Below, in pieces: positions 35,427 to 47,141 of a stretch of DNA of 64,000 bases. Position 1 is the stretch's first letter; every line of letters begins with the position of its first letter. The notes under the pieces are model-generated. The model did not search any database, was not told where the DNA came from, and saw only the letters and a list, made by a program, of their open reading frames with translations. Made by a program: the position numbers and the translations under genes. This stretch comes from Luteimonas salinisoli (GTDB taxonomy: Bacteria > Pseudomonadota > Gammaproteobacteria > Xanthomonadales > Xanthomonadaceae), in the NCBI RefSeq assembly GCF_013425525.1, contig NZ_JACCKA010000017.1, positions 1 through 64,000 of the forward strand, in the 5' to 3' direction.

Positions 35427-37745
35427 ATGTTGAGTCGTAATGCCGGCCGAGGCCGGGTCTTGAAGGGAGTCGCGCTCCCGATCGCACTGGTGCTGGTGGC
35501 CAGCTGCGGTGCCGCGGGAGAGTTCAGAAGGGCCGACAGGCTGTTCGAGCAGGGCGACTATGTCGAGGCGATCGAGCAGTTCGAAGCCGTGTCGGATGCG
35601 AGTCCGGGCAACGTGCGCTATCGGCAGCAGTTTCTGCTCAGGAAGCGGCAGGCGCTCGACGCCTTGTTCCAGCAGGCGGACAGGGCACGTGCCGGCGGAA
35701 ACCTTTCCGAGGCGGAAGGGCTGTACCAGCGGGCGCTGCAGCTCGAGCCCGGCAACGCCGCGGCGCTCGAGGCGCTGCGCCGCGTCGCCACGGCGCGCCG
35801 CCACGGCGCGATCCTGATCGAGGTCGATGCGCTAATCGCCGCCGGGGATCTGGAGGCGGCGGAGGAGATGGTCCGCGACGTGCTGGCGGAGGATCCGAAC
35901 AACCTCAGGGCACAGAACAGCAGCGAGCGCATCCGCGCGGCCAACGCCGCCAAGGACCGGACCGCGGACAGCCTCGAGGATCGCTTCAGGAAGCCGGTGA
36001 CCCTGGAGTTCAGCGACGTTCCGGTGAGGGTGGCTTTCGAGGTGCTGTCGAAGGCATCGGGCATCAACTTCGTGTACGACCAGGACATCCGGCCGGACCT
36101 CAAGGTGTCCGTCTTCCTTCGGGAGACCCCGTTGGACGAGGCCATCCGGTTGATCGGCCTGTCGACGCAGCTCGAGACCCGGGTGCTCAACGCCAACTCG
36201 ATGATGGTTTTCCCGAACACCCCGCAGAAGATCGCCGACTACAGACAGCTGAACATCCGCAGTTTCTACCTGGCCAACGCCGAGGCCAAGACGGTCGCGG
36301 AGACGCTCAGGACCATTCTCAAGTCCGAGAATATCGTCGTCGACGAAAAGCTCAACATGCTGATGATGCGCGACAGCCCGGATGCGATCCGGCTCGCCGA
36401 AAGGCTGGTCGCGCTCCAGGACATCGGCGAGCCGGAGGTGATGCTGGATGTCGAGGTGCTGGAGATCAAGCGCTCCAAGCTGCTCGACATGGGCATCAGC
36501 CTGCCGAGCGAGATCGGCTTTTCCGTCGTCGCTCCCGGCCAGGCCAACACGGCCCTGCCCATCAGCGAGCTGAGACGCCTCAATTCGGACACGATCTACG
36601 CGAGCGTCCCCAGTGCGACCGTGAGGCTGCACGACGAGCGATCGGACGCCAGGATCCTCGCCAATCCGAAGATCCGGGTGAAGAGCGGGGAAGAAGCCAG
36701 CGTGTTGATCGGCGATCGCGTGCCGGTGATCACCTCCACCTCGACATCGACAGGTTTCGTCTCGGAAACCGTGAACTACGTGGACGTGGGTCTGAAGCTC
36801 GAGGTCGAGCCGCATGTCTATGCGGGCGATGAGGTCTCGATCAGGATCAACCTCGAAGTCAGCAATCTGGTGCGCGAGATCGTCACCCGGTCGGGGACTT
36901 TGTCCTACCAGATCGGCACACGCAACGCGCAGACGGTGCTGCGCCTCAAGGACGGCGAAACCCAGATCCTGGCGGGCCTGATCAACAAGGAGGATCGCCA
37001 GGTGGCCAATGGTTGGCCCGGCATATCGCGCTTCCCCATTCTCAACCGCATCTTCGGTTCCCAGAAGAACGACCGGCAGGATACGGAGATCGTGCTGTCG
37101 ATCCGGCCGCGCCTGATCCGCGGAATCAGGCACGCCGACCTCGGCGAACTGGAATTCGAGAGCGGCACCGCGACCCATCTCAGGGGCAGAACATCGGTGG
37201 CGGCTTTCGCCGGCGCGCCTTCTTCCGAAAGCGACGATCAGGAGGCCACGTCCGAGGCTGCGCCGGATGCAACGGGGGCAGCCGTTCCTTCCGCGCTGCC
37301 CGATGTCCCGCCCAGCCCGGCGATCCCCCTGCCGGAGGCGCCGAACGTGCTCCTGGACTGGACCGCTCCTCCGGAGGTGCGCGTGGGCGAACAGTTCACT
37401 GCGGTGCTCAACGTCAGCGCCCTCCAGGCGATCGAGCAGATTCCCCTGTTGATCGGCTTCGACCCGAAGGTGCTGCAGGTGGTCGGTATCGAGGAGGGAA
37501 TGTTCATGTCGCAGGGAGGCGGCCAGAGTTCCCTGGCTCAGCAGGTCAATCTCTCCGACGGCAAGATCATGGCTACCGCCACCCGCCAGGGAAGCGCCGT
37601 TTCGGGCCAGGGGAGCCTGTTGCAGATCACGTTCAAGGCAATGGCCGCCTCCGACAAGGCGGAGGTCAAGCTGTTGTCCGCGACTCCCGGTCCCGGTCAG
37701 ATCGGCCCGGCCCGGACCTCCAATGTTGCGATCAGGATCCGATGA
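35427..37745 (+). CDS. gspD: Lipoprotein secretin with N-terminal TPR and C-terminal cohesin-like domain
   Basis: 772 aa. A lipobox VASC (Cys27) predicts an outer-membrane lipoprotein. Residues about 30-165 form TPR-like helices (FEQGDYVEAIEQFEAVSDASPGNVRYR, AEGLYQRALQLEPGNAAALEAL). Residues about 189-340 are N0/N1-type periplasmic domains (LEFSDVPVRVAFEVLSKASG). Residues about 340-570 are the secretin core (EVMLDVEVLEI, GIPxLSxIP-like GWPGISRFPILNRIFGS, EIVLSIRPRLI). A Pro/Ala-rich linker leads to a cohesin-like beta domain (about 640-770: VRVGEQFTAVLNVSALQAIEQIPLLIGFDP). It forms the outer-membrane gate. Ordinary GspD has neither the TPR nor the cohesin part. It overlaps the next pilin gene by 4 bp. 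Confidence 0.92.
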   Translation: MLSRNAGRGRVLKGVALPIALVLVASCGAAGEFRRADRLFEQGDYVEAIEQFEAVSDASPGNVRYRQQFLLRKRQALDALFQQADRARAGGNLSEAEGLYQRALQLEPGNAAALEALRRVATARRHGAILIEVDALIAAGDLEAAEEMVRDVLAEDPNNLRAQNSSERIRAANAAKDRTADSLEDRFRKPVTLEFSDVPVRVAFEVLSKASGINFVYDQDIRPDLKVSVFLRETPLDEAIRLIGLSTQLETRVLNANSMMVFPNTPQKIADYRQLNIRSFYLANAEAKTVAETLRTILKSENIVVDEKLNMLMMRDSPDAIRLAERLVALQDIGEPEVMLDVEVLEIKRSKLLDMGISLPSEIGFSVVAPGQANTALPISELRRLNSDTIYASVPSATVRLHDERSDARILANPKIRVKSGEEASVLIGDRVPVITSTSTSTGFVSETVNYVDVGLKLEVEPHVYAGDEVSIRINLEVSNLVREIVTRSGTLSYQIGTRNAQTVLRLKDGETQILAGLINKEDRQVANGWPGISRFPILNRIFGSQKNDRQDTEIVLSIRPRLIRGIRHADLGELEFESGTATHLRGRTSVAAFAGAPSSESDDQEATSEAAPDATGAAVPSALPDVPPSPAIPLPEAPNVLLDWTAPPEVRVGEQFTAVLNVSALQAIEQIPLLIGFDPKVLQVVGIEEGMFMSQGGGQSSLAQQVNLSDGKIMATATRQGSAVSGQGSLLQITFKAMAASDKAEVKLLSATPGPGQIGPARTSNVAIRIR

Positions 37746-38221
37746 GACGTCAGCGGCATCGCGGCTTCAGTTTTATCGAGCTGATGGCCGCGCTCGCCAT
37801 CATGGCGATTCTGTTGCTGATTGCGGTGCCATCCGCCAGGGTCGCCGTGCAACGGCACAAGGAGGTCGAACTGCGGTCGGCTCTGGCGGAGATACGCAGG
37901 GCGATCGATCGCTACAAACTGGCGGCCGAGCAGGGCAGAATTCTGGTGGAGAGCGGCGGCACGGGCTATCCGCCGGATCTGCGCACGCTCGTCGACGGAG
38001 TCGAGGATGCCGGTAGCCCGTCGCGGACGATGATCTACTTTCTCAGGCGTGTTCCGCCCGATCCGTTCAACCAGCGCTCCTATGCGGCCCCGGAAGAGAG
38101 TTGGGGGCTGCGCAGTTACGACACCCCCCCCGATCGTCCTGCCGCCGGTGAGGACGTTTTCGACGTCTACAGTACGTCCACCGGAATTGGCCTCAATGGC
38201 GTCGCATACAGGGATTGGTAG
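37742..38221 (+). CDS. Pseudopilin, prepilin-type
   Basis: 159 aa with an ATGA overlap with the secretin gene. The prepilin signal MRRQRHRG is cut before Phe9 (G/FSFIELMAALAIMAILLLIAVP), and Glu13 is the conserved +5 residue. The globular part has a GspG-like layout (VELRSALAEIRRAIDRYKLAAEQGR, GYPPDLRTLVDGV, FLRRVPPDPFN, WGLRSYDTPP, DVFDVYSTSTGIGLNG). It is probably a minor or second major pseudopilin of this machine. The upstream open frame belongs to a shadow of the secretin gene. Confidence 0.87.
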   Translation: MRRQRHRGFSFIELMAALAIMAILLLIAVPSARVAVQRHKEVELRSALAEIRRAIDRYKLAAEQGRILVESGGTGYPPDLRTLVDGVEDAGSPSRTMIYFLRRVPPDPFNQRSYAAPEESWGLRSYDTPPDRPAAGEDVFDVYSTSTGIGLNGVAYRDW

Positions 38222-38224
38222 CCG

Positions 38225-38605
38225 ATGAAAAGCGGGATCAGGCGCGGGTTCAGTCTCATCGAGCTGATGGTGGTCATGGCGATCATCGGAGCCCTAGTCG
38301 CCATCGCGCTGCCCCGCTATCAGGCTTCCGTCGAGAATGCCAGGGTCACCGCCCTGAAAGCGAACCTGCACGTCCTGCGCGAGAGCCTTGACCGGCACTA
38401 CGACGACAAAGGGCGGTACCCCGAATCGCTTCAGGAACTGGTGGAAGCCCGATATCTCAAGGCGATCCCGGTCGACCCGATCACCGAAAGCGCGCAAACC
38501 TGGGTGGCGGTCGGCGATTCCGATGGCACCCTCGAAGGCGTGGTCGACGTGTACAGCGGTGCTGAGGGTACGACGCCGGATGGCGTCGACTACTCGGGAT
38601 TGTGA
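38225..38605 (+). CDS. Pseudopilin, GspG-like
   Basis: 126 aa, starting 3 bp after the previous gene. The prepilin signal MKSGIRRG is cut before Phe9 (G/FSLIELMVVMAIIGALVAIALPRYQ), with Glu13 at +5. The body follows GspG: ALKANLHVLRESLDRHYDDKGRYPESLQELVEARYLKAIPVDPIT. The C-terminal DVYSGAEGTTPDGVDYSGL resembles that of the preceding pilin, so the two may be paralogues that assemble together. Confidence 0.88.
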   Translation: MKSGIRRGFSLIELMVVMAIIGALVAIALPRYQASVENARVTALKANLHVLRESLDRHYDDKGRYPESLQELVEARYLKAIPVDPITESAQTWVAVGDSDGTLEGVVDVYSGAEGTTPDGVDYSGL

Positions 38606-38608
38606 CCC

Positions 38609-39109
38609 GTGATCAGGCCGTCGGGTTTCGCATATCTGTTCATGCTGTTCGCACTTGCGCTCTTGGCGGTGTCGGCTTTGGCTGCAGCGAGCCTGCAACA
38701 CTACGCGAGGATACGATCCAGCGAGGCGGAACTGCTCAGGATCGGCGGGGAGTTCCGGCGCGCCTTGGCCAGCTACCGTGAGGCCGCCGCCCCTCAAGTC
38801 TATCCCGAGGCGCTCGAGGACCTGCTGCTCGATCGGCGCACCGGCTCGGACCGGCGGCATCTGCGCAAGGTGTACTTCGACCCGGTTACCGGCCGGCGCG
38901 AGTGGGGCATGGTGACGGAACAGGGGCGGATCGTCGGGATCCACTCCCTGTCCCAGCGAAGCCCCATGAAGGTCTCCGGATTCGATCCTGAGAATGCGGG
39001 CTTCGAAGATGCGGTGCGTTACTCCGACTGGATATTCCGCGCCGAGCCCGTGCCCGCCGACCTGCCGCCGGCAACGGACGGCGCTCTACAAGGAGGGACA
39101 GGTGGCTGA
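38609..39109 (+). CDS. Atypical pilin-like protein of the secretion operon
   Basis: 166 aa, GTG start 3 bp after the previous gene and last in the operon. The N-terminus MIRPSG/FAYLFMLFALALLAVSALAAASL has the Gly-Phe junction and hydrophobic helix of a prepilin, but position +5 is Phe instead of Glu. Loss of Glu+5 is a trait of GspK-type tip pseudopilins. The body (RIGGEFRRALASYREAAAPQVYPEALEDLLLDRR..YFDPVTGRREWGMV) resembles other type II secretion pilin-like proteins. Its 3' end overlaps the convergent rhodanese gene by 24 bp, so no terminator separates the two. Confidence 0.78.
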   Translation: MIRPSGFAYLFMLFALALLAVSALAAASLQHYARIRSSEAELLRIGGEFRRALASYREAAAPQVYPEALEDLLLDRRTGSDRRHLRKVYFDPVTGRREWGMVTEQGRIVGIHSLSQRSPMKVSGFDPENAGFEDAVRYSDWIFRAEPVPADLPPATDGALQGGTGG

Positions 39110-39889
39110 TTGTCCCGGGCCGAGGGCGCGCCTTTGGTCCTGGGCTAGGTGCGCGTGGATCAGCGCCACCAATCGGTCGGGGCTACCCACCCAGTAGAAC
39201 GCCGTCGAACTGCTCCTGTCCATCGATGCGGCGATCGTCTCGGTCGGCGTGCTGGGGTCGGCGACGAAGATCCTGCGTCCGGATCCGGCGGCTGCCGTCC
39301 GCCGGATACGGTGTTCGGAGAGTACGGGTCCCAGCGCTTCGCCCAGTGCCTGCGCCGAATTACCGGAACTGCTCAACGCGGCGGACACCTCGGCGTCCGA
39401 AAGGCGGCTCACCGCCAGCCGCTCTGGACGACTCAAGGCCTGGGTCCAGGCGGCGATCCCTCCATCGACGACCTTGAAGTTGTGGAGGCCTCCGTTGCGC
39501 AGTCGTGCGCAAAGCAGGAATGCGTCGGATCGAAACTTGCCGCTGTCGTAGACGACGGCGGTTCCACCGGTTCCGCGTAGAATCCTTGAAAGCTCTGCGG
39601 GATTCGAATGCCGGGCTCCCGGAATGTGGAACTCCAGATACTCCGATCGGCTGCGAAGGTCGTAGATCTCGGCATCGCTTGCGACGGCCCTTGCGCTGAT
39701 CAGGCAACTGCGGTCCTCTGCAGCAGCATGAGTTGGCGTCCCTTGCGCCGCGACCGGCGCGACCGCCAGGGGGCAGGTCGAGGGCGTGGACAGCGCCAGT
39801 TGCGGGAACGAGGCGAGTGTCAGGGTACCGGCTGCTCCGGCGAGCATCCAGGCGAATTCGTGCAGCGAGCGTCTCGTCCTCGCGATCAT
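39086..39889 (-). CDS. Exported rhodanese-like protein lacking the active-site cysteine
   Basis: 267 aa. The start at 39889 follows GGGAGGAGG; a longer frame to 39928 has no such site. The N-terminal segment FAWMLAGAAGTLTLASFPQLALS looks like a signal or membrane anchor. The rhodanese fold is clear: IYDLRSRSEYLEFHIPGARHSNPAEL and VVDGGIAAW. The loop that normally carries the catalytic cysteine reads VVYDSGKFRSD, with Asp in place of Cys, so sulfurtransferase activity is doubtful. A C-terminal part of about 120 residues has no recognised domain. It faces the secretion operon convergently and overlaps its last gene by 24 bp. A binding or regulatory role is conceivable but not shown. Confidence 0.8.
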   Translation of the reverse strand: MIARTRRSLHEFAWMLAGAAGTLTLASFPQLALSTPSTCPLAVAPVAAQGTPTHAAAEDRSCLISARAVASDAEIYDLRSRSEYLEFHIPGARHSNPAELSRILRGTGGTAVVYDSGKFRSDAFLLCARLRNGGLHNFKVVDGGIAAWTQALSRPERLAVSRLSDAEVSAALSSSGNSAQALGEALGPVLSEHRIRRTAAAGSGRRIFVADPSTPTETIAASMDRSSSTAFYWVGSPDRLVALIHAHLAQDQRRALGPGQSATCPSL

Positions 39890-39958
39890 GGCCTCCTCCC
39901 TGTTCCCCTGCCGCGATAATACCGCCACTTCCCGGCCGGGAGCGGGATGCCTGCCGGC

Positions 39959-40723
39959 TCAGCCCTTGCCGATCCGCGCCAGCATGTCGCGCAGGGCCTG
40001 CTGGGTGGCCGGGTCGTGCCATTCGCGCAGGAAGTGGTCCAGCTGCAGGCTCTCTTCGGTCAGGGCGTCGACCAGGTCGGCACGGGCGAGGCGGCGGGTG
40101 GTCAGCATCGGTTTGCGCGGCAGCTGCAGCAGGGGGCGCAGCCAGGCGGCCGCGCGCGTGGTCACCTCGTCGACGCCGGTGAGCTCGTCCACCAGGCCGA
40201 TCGCATGTGCGCGTCCGGCAGGAACCATCTCGCCGGCCACCAGCAGGCGTTCGGCGTTGCGCCGGCCGACGGTGCGCTGCATCAGCCGAAGGATGCCCGG
40301 CGGGATGGCGATGCCGACCTGGGTCTCGTTGAGCCCGATGGCGAACGGGCCGTCGGCCATCACCCGGTAGTCGCAGCACAGGGCGAGCACGCAGCCGCCG
40401 GCCGGGGCGTGCCCGGCGATCGCCGCCACGACCGGCACCGGGCAGGCGGCGAGTGCGCGTGCGGCGTCGAAGAAGGTGGTCCAGGCCTGGCGCAGCGCGG
40501 CAGCGTCGTCCTGGATGGTCAGCAGGAACGGGACGTCCAGGCCGGCGGAGAACACTTTCGGCCCGCCGGAGAGCACCAGGCCCTCGGCGCCTGCGTCCAC
40601 TGCCGCGTCGATGGCGGTGCGCAGTTCGGCGCAGAGATCCGGGTTGAGGGCGTTGACCGGCGGGCGCTCGAGGCGCAGCTCGATGATGGCGTGCTCGTGC
40701 TCGTGCTGGGTGATGTGGGGCAT
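39959..40723 (-). CDS. Enoyl-CoA hydratase/isomerase family protein, isomerase-like
   Basis: 254 aa, crotonase fold. The oxyanion-hole segment SAGLD is at 59-63 and GHAPAGGCVLALCCDYR at 104-120. The position of the first hydratase glutamate is Val112, whereas the second is kept as Glu133 in GLNETQVG. A single catalytic glutamate at this place is typical of delta3-delta2-enoyl-CoA isomerases, which move double bonds for beta-oxidation of unsaturated fatty acids. This is a prediction from the residue pattern. A thioesterase gene lies 133 bp upstream on the same strand. Confidence 0.88.
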   Translation of the reverse strand: MPHITQHEHEHAIIELRLERPPVNALNPDLCAELRTAIDAAVDAGAEGLVLSGGPKVFSAGLDVPFLLTIQDDAAALRQAWTTFFDAARALAACPVPVVAAIAGHAPAGGCVLALCCDYRVMADGPFAIGLNETQVGIAIPPGILRLMQRTVGRRNAERLLVAGEMVPAGRAHAIGLVDELTGVDEVTTRAAAWLRPLLQLPRKPMLTTRRLARADLVDALTEESLQLDHFLREWHDPATQQALRDMLARIGKG

Positions 40724-40856
40724 GGGCTGTGGCTGGGAGTGGGGAATCGTGAGAGCTTACCGCCGTCGGGAGTACGGGTGGGATTGGAGGTGCGGTGCCC
40801 GGAGGTGGCCGCGGCGCGAGGAGGTGGCTGCCCGTACATCGGGCGGGCAACGTCGC

Positions 40857-41285
40857 TCAGCCGGCCGAGTCGGTGCCGTGCGCGGCGGCGCGACGCACGC
40901 CTTCGGGCAACGGCGTGGGGCGGCCGCTGCTGCGGTCGACCCAGACCATCACCACGTGGCCATCGGCGTACAGGGTGGTTCCGTCGGTGCAGACGATGCG
41001 GTGGGCGATGGTGATGCTGCTGTTGCCCAGGCGCTCGCAGGACAGTTCGACCGTGATGGCCGCGGGGTAGGGAATTGGCGTGCGGTAGTTGATCTGAACC
41101 GCCGCGAGCAGCGGCGCCGAGGTCTCGGTCACCCACTCCGTCCCCAGCGAGTCGAACCAGCGGATGCGCGCCTCCTCCAGGTAGGTGAGGAAGTTGGAGT
41201 TGTTGACATGGTCGAAGGCGTCGAGATCGCGCCAGCGTACTTCCAGCGGCAAGCGGAACAGCGGGGCAGGGGTGGGGTCGCTCAT
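40857..41285 (-). CDS. Acyl-CoA thioesterase, hot-dog fold (YbgC/FadM-like)
   Basis: 142 aa from ATG at 41285; the long upstream frame runs through repeat DNA and is rejected. EVRWRDLDAFDHVNNSNFLTYLEEARIRWF is the 4-hydroxybenzoyl-CoA thioesterase signature, with the catalytic Asp in RDLDAFDHVNN. RLGNSSITIAHRI and TLYADGHVVMVWVD are the usual core strands. It would hydrolyse acyl-CoA esters in the cytoplasm. Together with the downstream enoyl-CoA isomerase it could form a small fatty-acid module. Confidence 0.9.
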   Translation of the reverse strand: MSDPTPAPLFRLPLEVRWRDLDAFDHVNNSNFLTYLEEARIRWFDSLGTEWVTETSAPLLAAVQINYRTPIPYPAAITVELSCERLGNSSITIAHRIVCTDGTTLYADGHVVMVWVDRSSGRPTPLPEGVRRAAAHGTDSAG

Positions 41286-41335
41286 CTCGGTGGATTCTCT
41301 CGGATGTCGGGTGGGTCGAACTGCGATACGGGCCC

Positions 41336-41444
41336 GTAGGAGGATGCCATGCGCGCGAAGGCCGGCGCGGGTGACGGCACCGGGAATCGCCGCCGACCCT
41401 GGGCGGAGCCTCCCGCGGTTTTCGCGGCCATGGGCCGCTCCTAC
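41336..41444 (+). repeat. GTAGGAG REP doublet, copy 1
   Basis: The 109-bp element starts GTAGGAG and ends GGGCCGCTCCTAC. One arm resembles TGCCATGCGCGCGAA and the other is TTCGCGGCCATGGGCCGCTCC. The same architecture recurs at 41469, 49352, 63421 and 63562. Confidence 0.75.
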
Positions 41445-41468
41445 GAGGAGCGGGGGCTGCCCGTGCCC

Positions 41469-41574
41469 GTAGGCGCGTGCCGTGTACGCGAAAGCTGGCG
41501 CGGGCGGCGGCACCGGGAATCGTCGCCGAGCCGGGCGGAGCCTGCCGCGGCTTTCGCGGCCATGGGCCGCCTCC
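41469..41574 (+). repeat. GTAGGAG REP doublet, copy 2 (degenerate)
   Basis: The same order of sequence blocks as in the copy at 41336: GTAGGCGCGTGCC, then CGGCACCGGGAATCG in the middle, then TTTCGCGGCCATGGGCCGC. The ends are slightly decayed. The two copies together fill the gap between the thioesterase start and the uvrA stop. Confidence 0.7.
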
Positions 41575-41631
41575 GAAGAGCGGGCGCTGCCTGTGACCGT
41601 GGCGGCGAGCGGCCCGGGCACCTCCCGGGCA

Positions 41632-44592
<2,961 letters not shown>

Positions 44593-44834
44593 CGGGGGGA
44601 GATCCGGGTTGTCCGGGCGCCGTGGGCGGCCGGGCGGGGGAGGGGAGCGGGCGGCCAATCCAACAGCCTACCGAGCGGCCGATATGGGGGCAAACCCCGG
44701 TGTGGGCAAGCCGCCGGCCAGCCTGCCGCGGGGCCGTCTCAGCCCTTGCGACGGGGTTTCGGCCCGACCGGAACGGTGCCCGGGGCCGGCGCGAGGGGCC
44801 CCGACGTCGCCTCAGGTCGCAGCGCCGGGCGTTG
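44593..44834. other. uvrA-rplU intergenic region, no gene seen
   Basis: The gap between the divergent uvrA and rplU starts, up to the rplU promoter, contains GC-rich sequence with no conserved frame, repeat or clear operator. Confidence 0.4.
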
Positions 44835-44864
44835 TTGACCCTAAGCTGCTGAAAGCCTTACAAT
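44835..44864 (+). promoter_or_regulatory. Predicted sigma-70 promoter of rplU-rpmA
   Basis: TTGACC (44835-44840) and TACAAT (44859-44864) are 18 bp apart and about 60 bp before the rplU start. The untranslated leader contains AGAGGAAG as ribosome-binding site. Confidence 0.7.
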
Positions 44865-44925
44865 TCCGCTTCTGTCCCGGCTCGATCCGGGCAGCGACCA
44901 CAATAACTACAGAGGAAGTCTGGTC

Positions 44926-45246
44926 ATGTACGCAGTCATCGTCACCGGCGGTAAGCAGTACCGCGTGATGGAGGGCGAAACGATTCGCGTCGAGAAGCTC
45001 GAGACCGAAGCCGGCAAGGAGATCAAGTTCGATCAGATCCTGATGCTGGGCGACGGCGAGGGCGTGAAGCTCGGCGACGCGCTCAAGGGCGCCACCGTTT
45101 CGGCCACCGTCAAGTCCCACGGCCGCGCCGACAAGGTGCGGATCATCAAGTTCCGCCGCCGCAAGCACCACATGAAGCGCATGGGGCACCGGCAGCACTA
45201 CACCGAAATCGAGATCACCGGGATTTCCGGTGGCGACAAGCACTGA
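44926..45246 (+). CDS. rplU: 50S ribosomal protein L21
   Basis: 106 aa, full length. It starts [25 protein letters not shown] and ends with [26 protein letters not shown], both diagnostic of L21, which binds 23S rRNA in the large subunit. The AGAGGAAG ribosome-binding site is well placed. rpmA follows after 12 bp, the usual bacterial order. Confidence 0.98.
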   Translation: MYAVIVTGGKQYRVMEGETIRVEKLETEAGKEIKFDQILMLGDGEGVKLGDALKGATVSATVKSHGRADKVRIIKFRRRKHHMKRMGHRQHYTEIEITGISGGDKH

Positions 45247-45258
45247 GGAGACGCAGCC

Positions 45259-45519
45259 ATGGCACATAAAAAGGGCGTAGGTTCCAGCCGCAACGGCCGC
45301 GATTCGAATCCGAAGTACCTGGGCGTGAAGATCTACGGTGGCCAGGTGATCGAGGCCGGTAACATCATCGTGCGCCAGCGCGGCACCCAGTTCCACCCGG
45401 GTCCGGGCGTCGGCCTGGGTCGCGACCACACGCTGTTCGCGCTGGTCGACGGCACCGTCCAGTTCGCCGTCAAGGGCGCCAAGAAGCGCCGCACGGTGAG
45501 CGTCGTCGCCGCGGGCTGA
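45259..45519 (+). CDS. rpmA: 50S ribosomal protein L27
   Basis: 86 aa. [24 protein letters not shown] and [25 protein letters not shown] are diagnostic of L27, whose N-terminal tail reaches the peptidyl-transferase centre. The N-terminus has the direct MAHKK form without the cleavable extension seen in Firmicutes. A rho-independent terminator follows 35 bp after the stop, before obgE. Confidence 0.98.
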   Translation: MAHKKGVGSSRNGRDSNPKYLGVKIYGGQVIEAGNIIVRQRGTQFHPGPGVGLGRDHTLFALVDGTVQFAVKGAKKRRTVSVVAAG

Positions 45520-45554
45520 CCGAAGCGCAGAAGCGCACAGCGCAGCATCGAAGG

Positions 45555-45576
45555 GCCCCGCTTCGGCGGGGCTTTT
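45555..45576 (+). terminator. Rho-independent terminator of rplU-rpmA
   Basis: A 7-bp stem GCCCCGC/GCGGGGC with a stable TTCG tetraloop is followed by TTTT, 35 bp after the rpmA stop. Confidence 0.85.
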
Positions 45577-45701
45577 CGTTGCTGTCGCGTGAATCGGGCG
45601 TCGGGATTGGAGAACCGGCAAAGCATGCCCGGGTGTTCTTCCGGCTGCGCGCGGTCTCGCTCCAGGGCCGCAATGCCCGCCGCGTTGCCGTTGCCCGCTA
45701 A

Positions 45702-46823
<1,122 letters not shown>

Positions 46824-47092
46824 GGCGGGATGCCGGCCCTGCGGTCGCCCTGCGCGCTGTTCTTCCCCGCTGTGAAGGGGAACGCGACGATGTCCTCGGG
46901 TCGCCTGGTCTCCGGCGGGTTGGTTCCGGCCGGCCGCCGCCGTGCCCGGGCCTCGGTTGCCGGGCTGGCCGTTGTCTCGTCCCGGCCTCCCGGCCACGGA
47001 AAAGGGGCGGCCGCGTCGTGCGGCGGCGTTTCCGGCAGCCGGCGCGTTGCGTCGCTGTGGCCTCCCCGGGTGGTTCCGCAACCGGGGGCAAC
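46824..47092. other. obgE-rpsT convergent gap, no gene seen
   Basis: About 270 bp of GC-rich sequence between convergent genes. Short frames are present but have no start with a ribosome-binding site and no recognisable product. It contains several small GC inverted repeats. Confidence 0.4.
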
Positions 47093-47116
47093 AAAAAACC
47101 CGGCCGGAGCCGGGTT
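47093..47116 (-). terminator. Rho-independent terminator of rpsT
   Basis: On the minus strand, AACCCGGC and GCCGGGTT form a stem with a 4-nt loop, followed by a run of Ts. It lies about 25 bp after the rpsT stop. Confidence 0.85.
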
Positions 47117-47141
47117 CTTCGCGAGAGCCGGGAATCCCGGC

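Noticed and set aside
41286-41631. Coding extension of the thioesterase into the upstream gap
   Set aside because: The open frame runs through two REP doublets and has no homology-like content. The hot-dog domain starts just after ATG 41285.
44593-44925. LexA/SOS box upstream of uvrA
   Set aside because: No palindrome resembling either the E. coli or the Xanthomonas LexA site was found in the gap.
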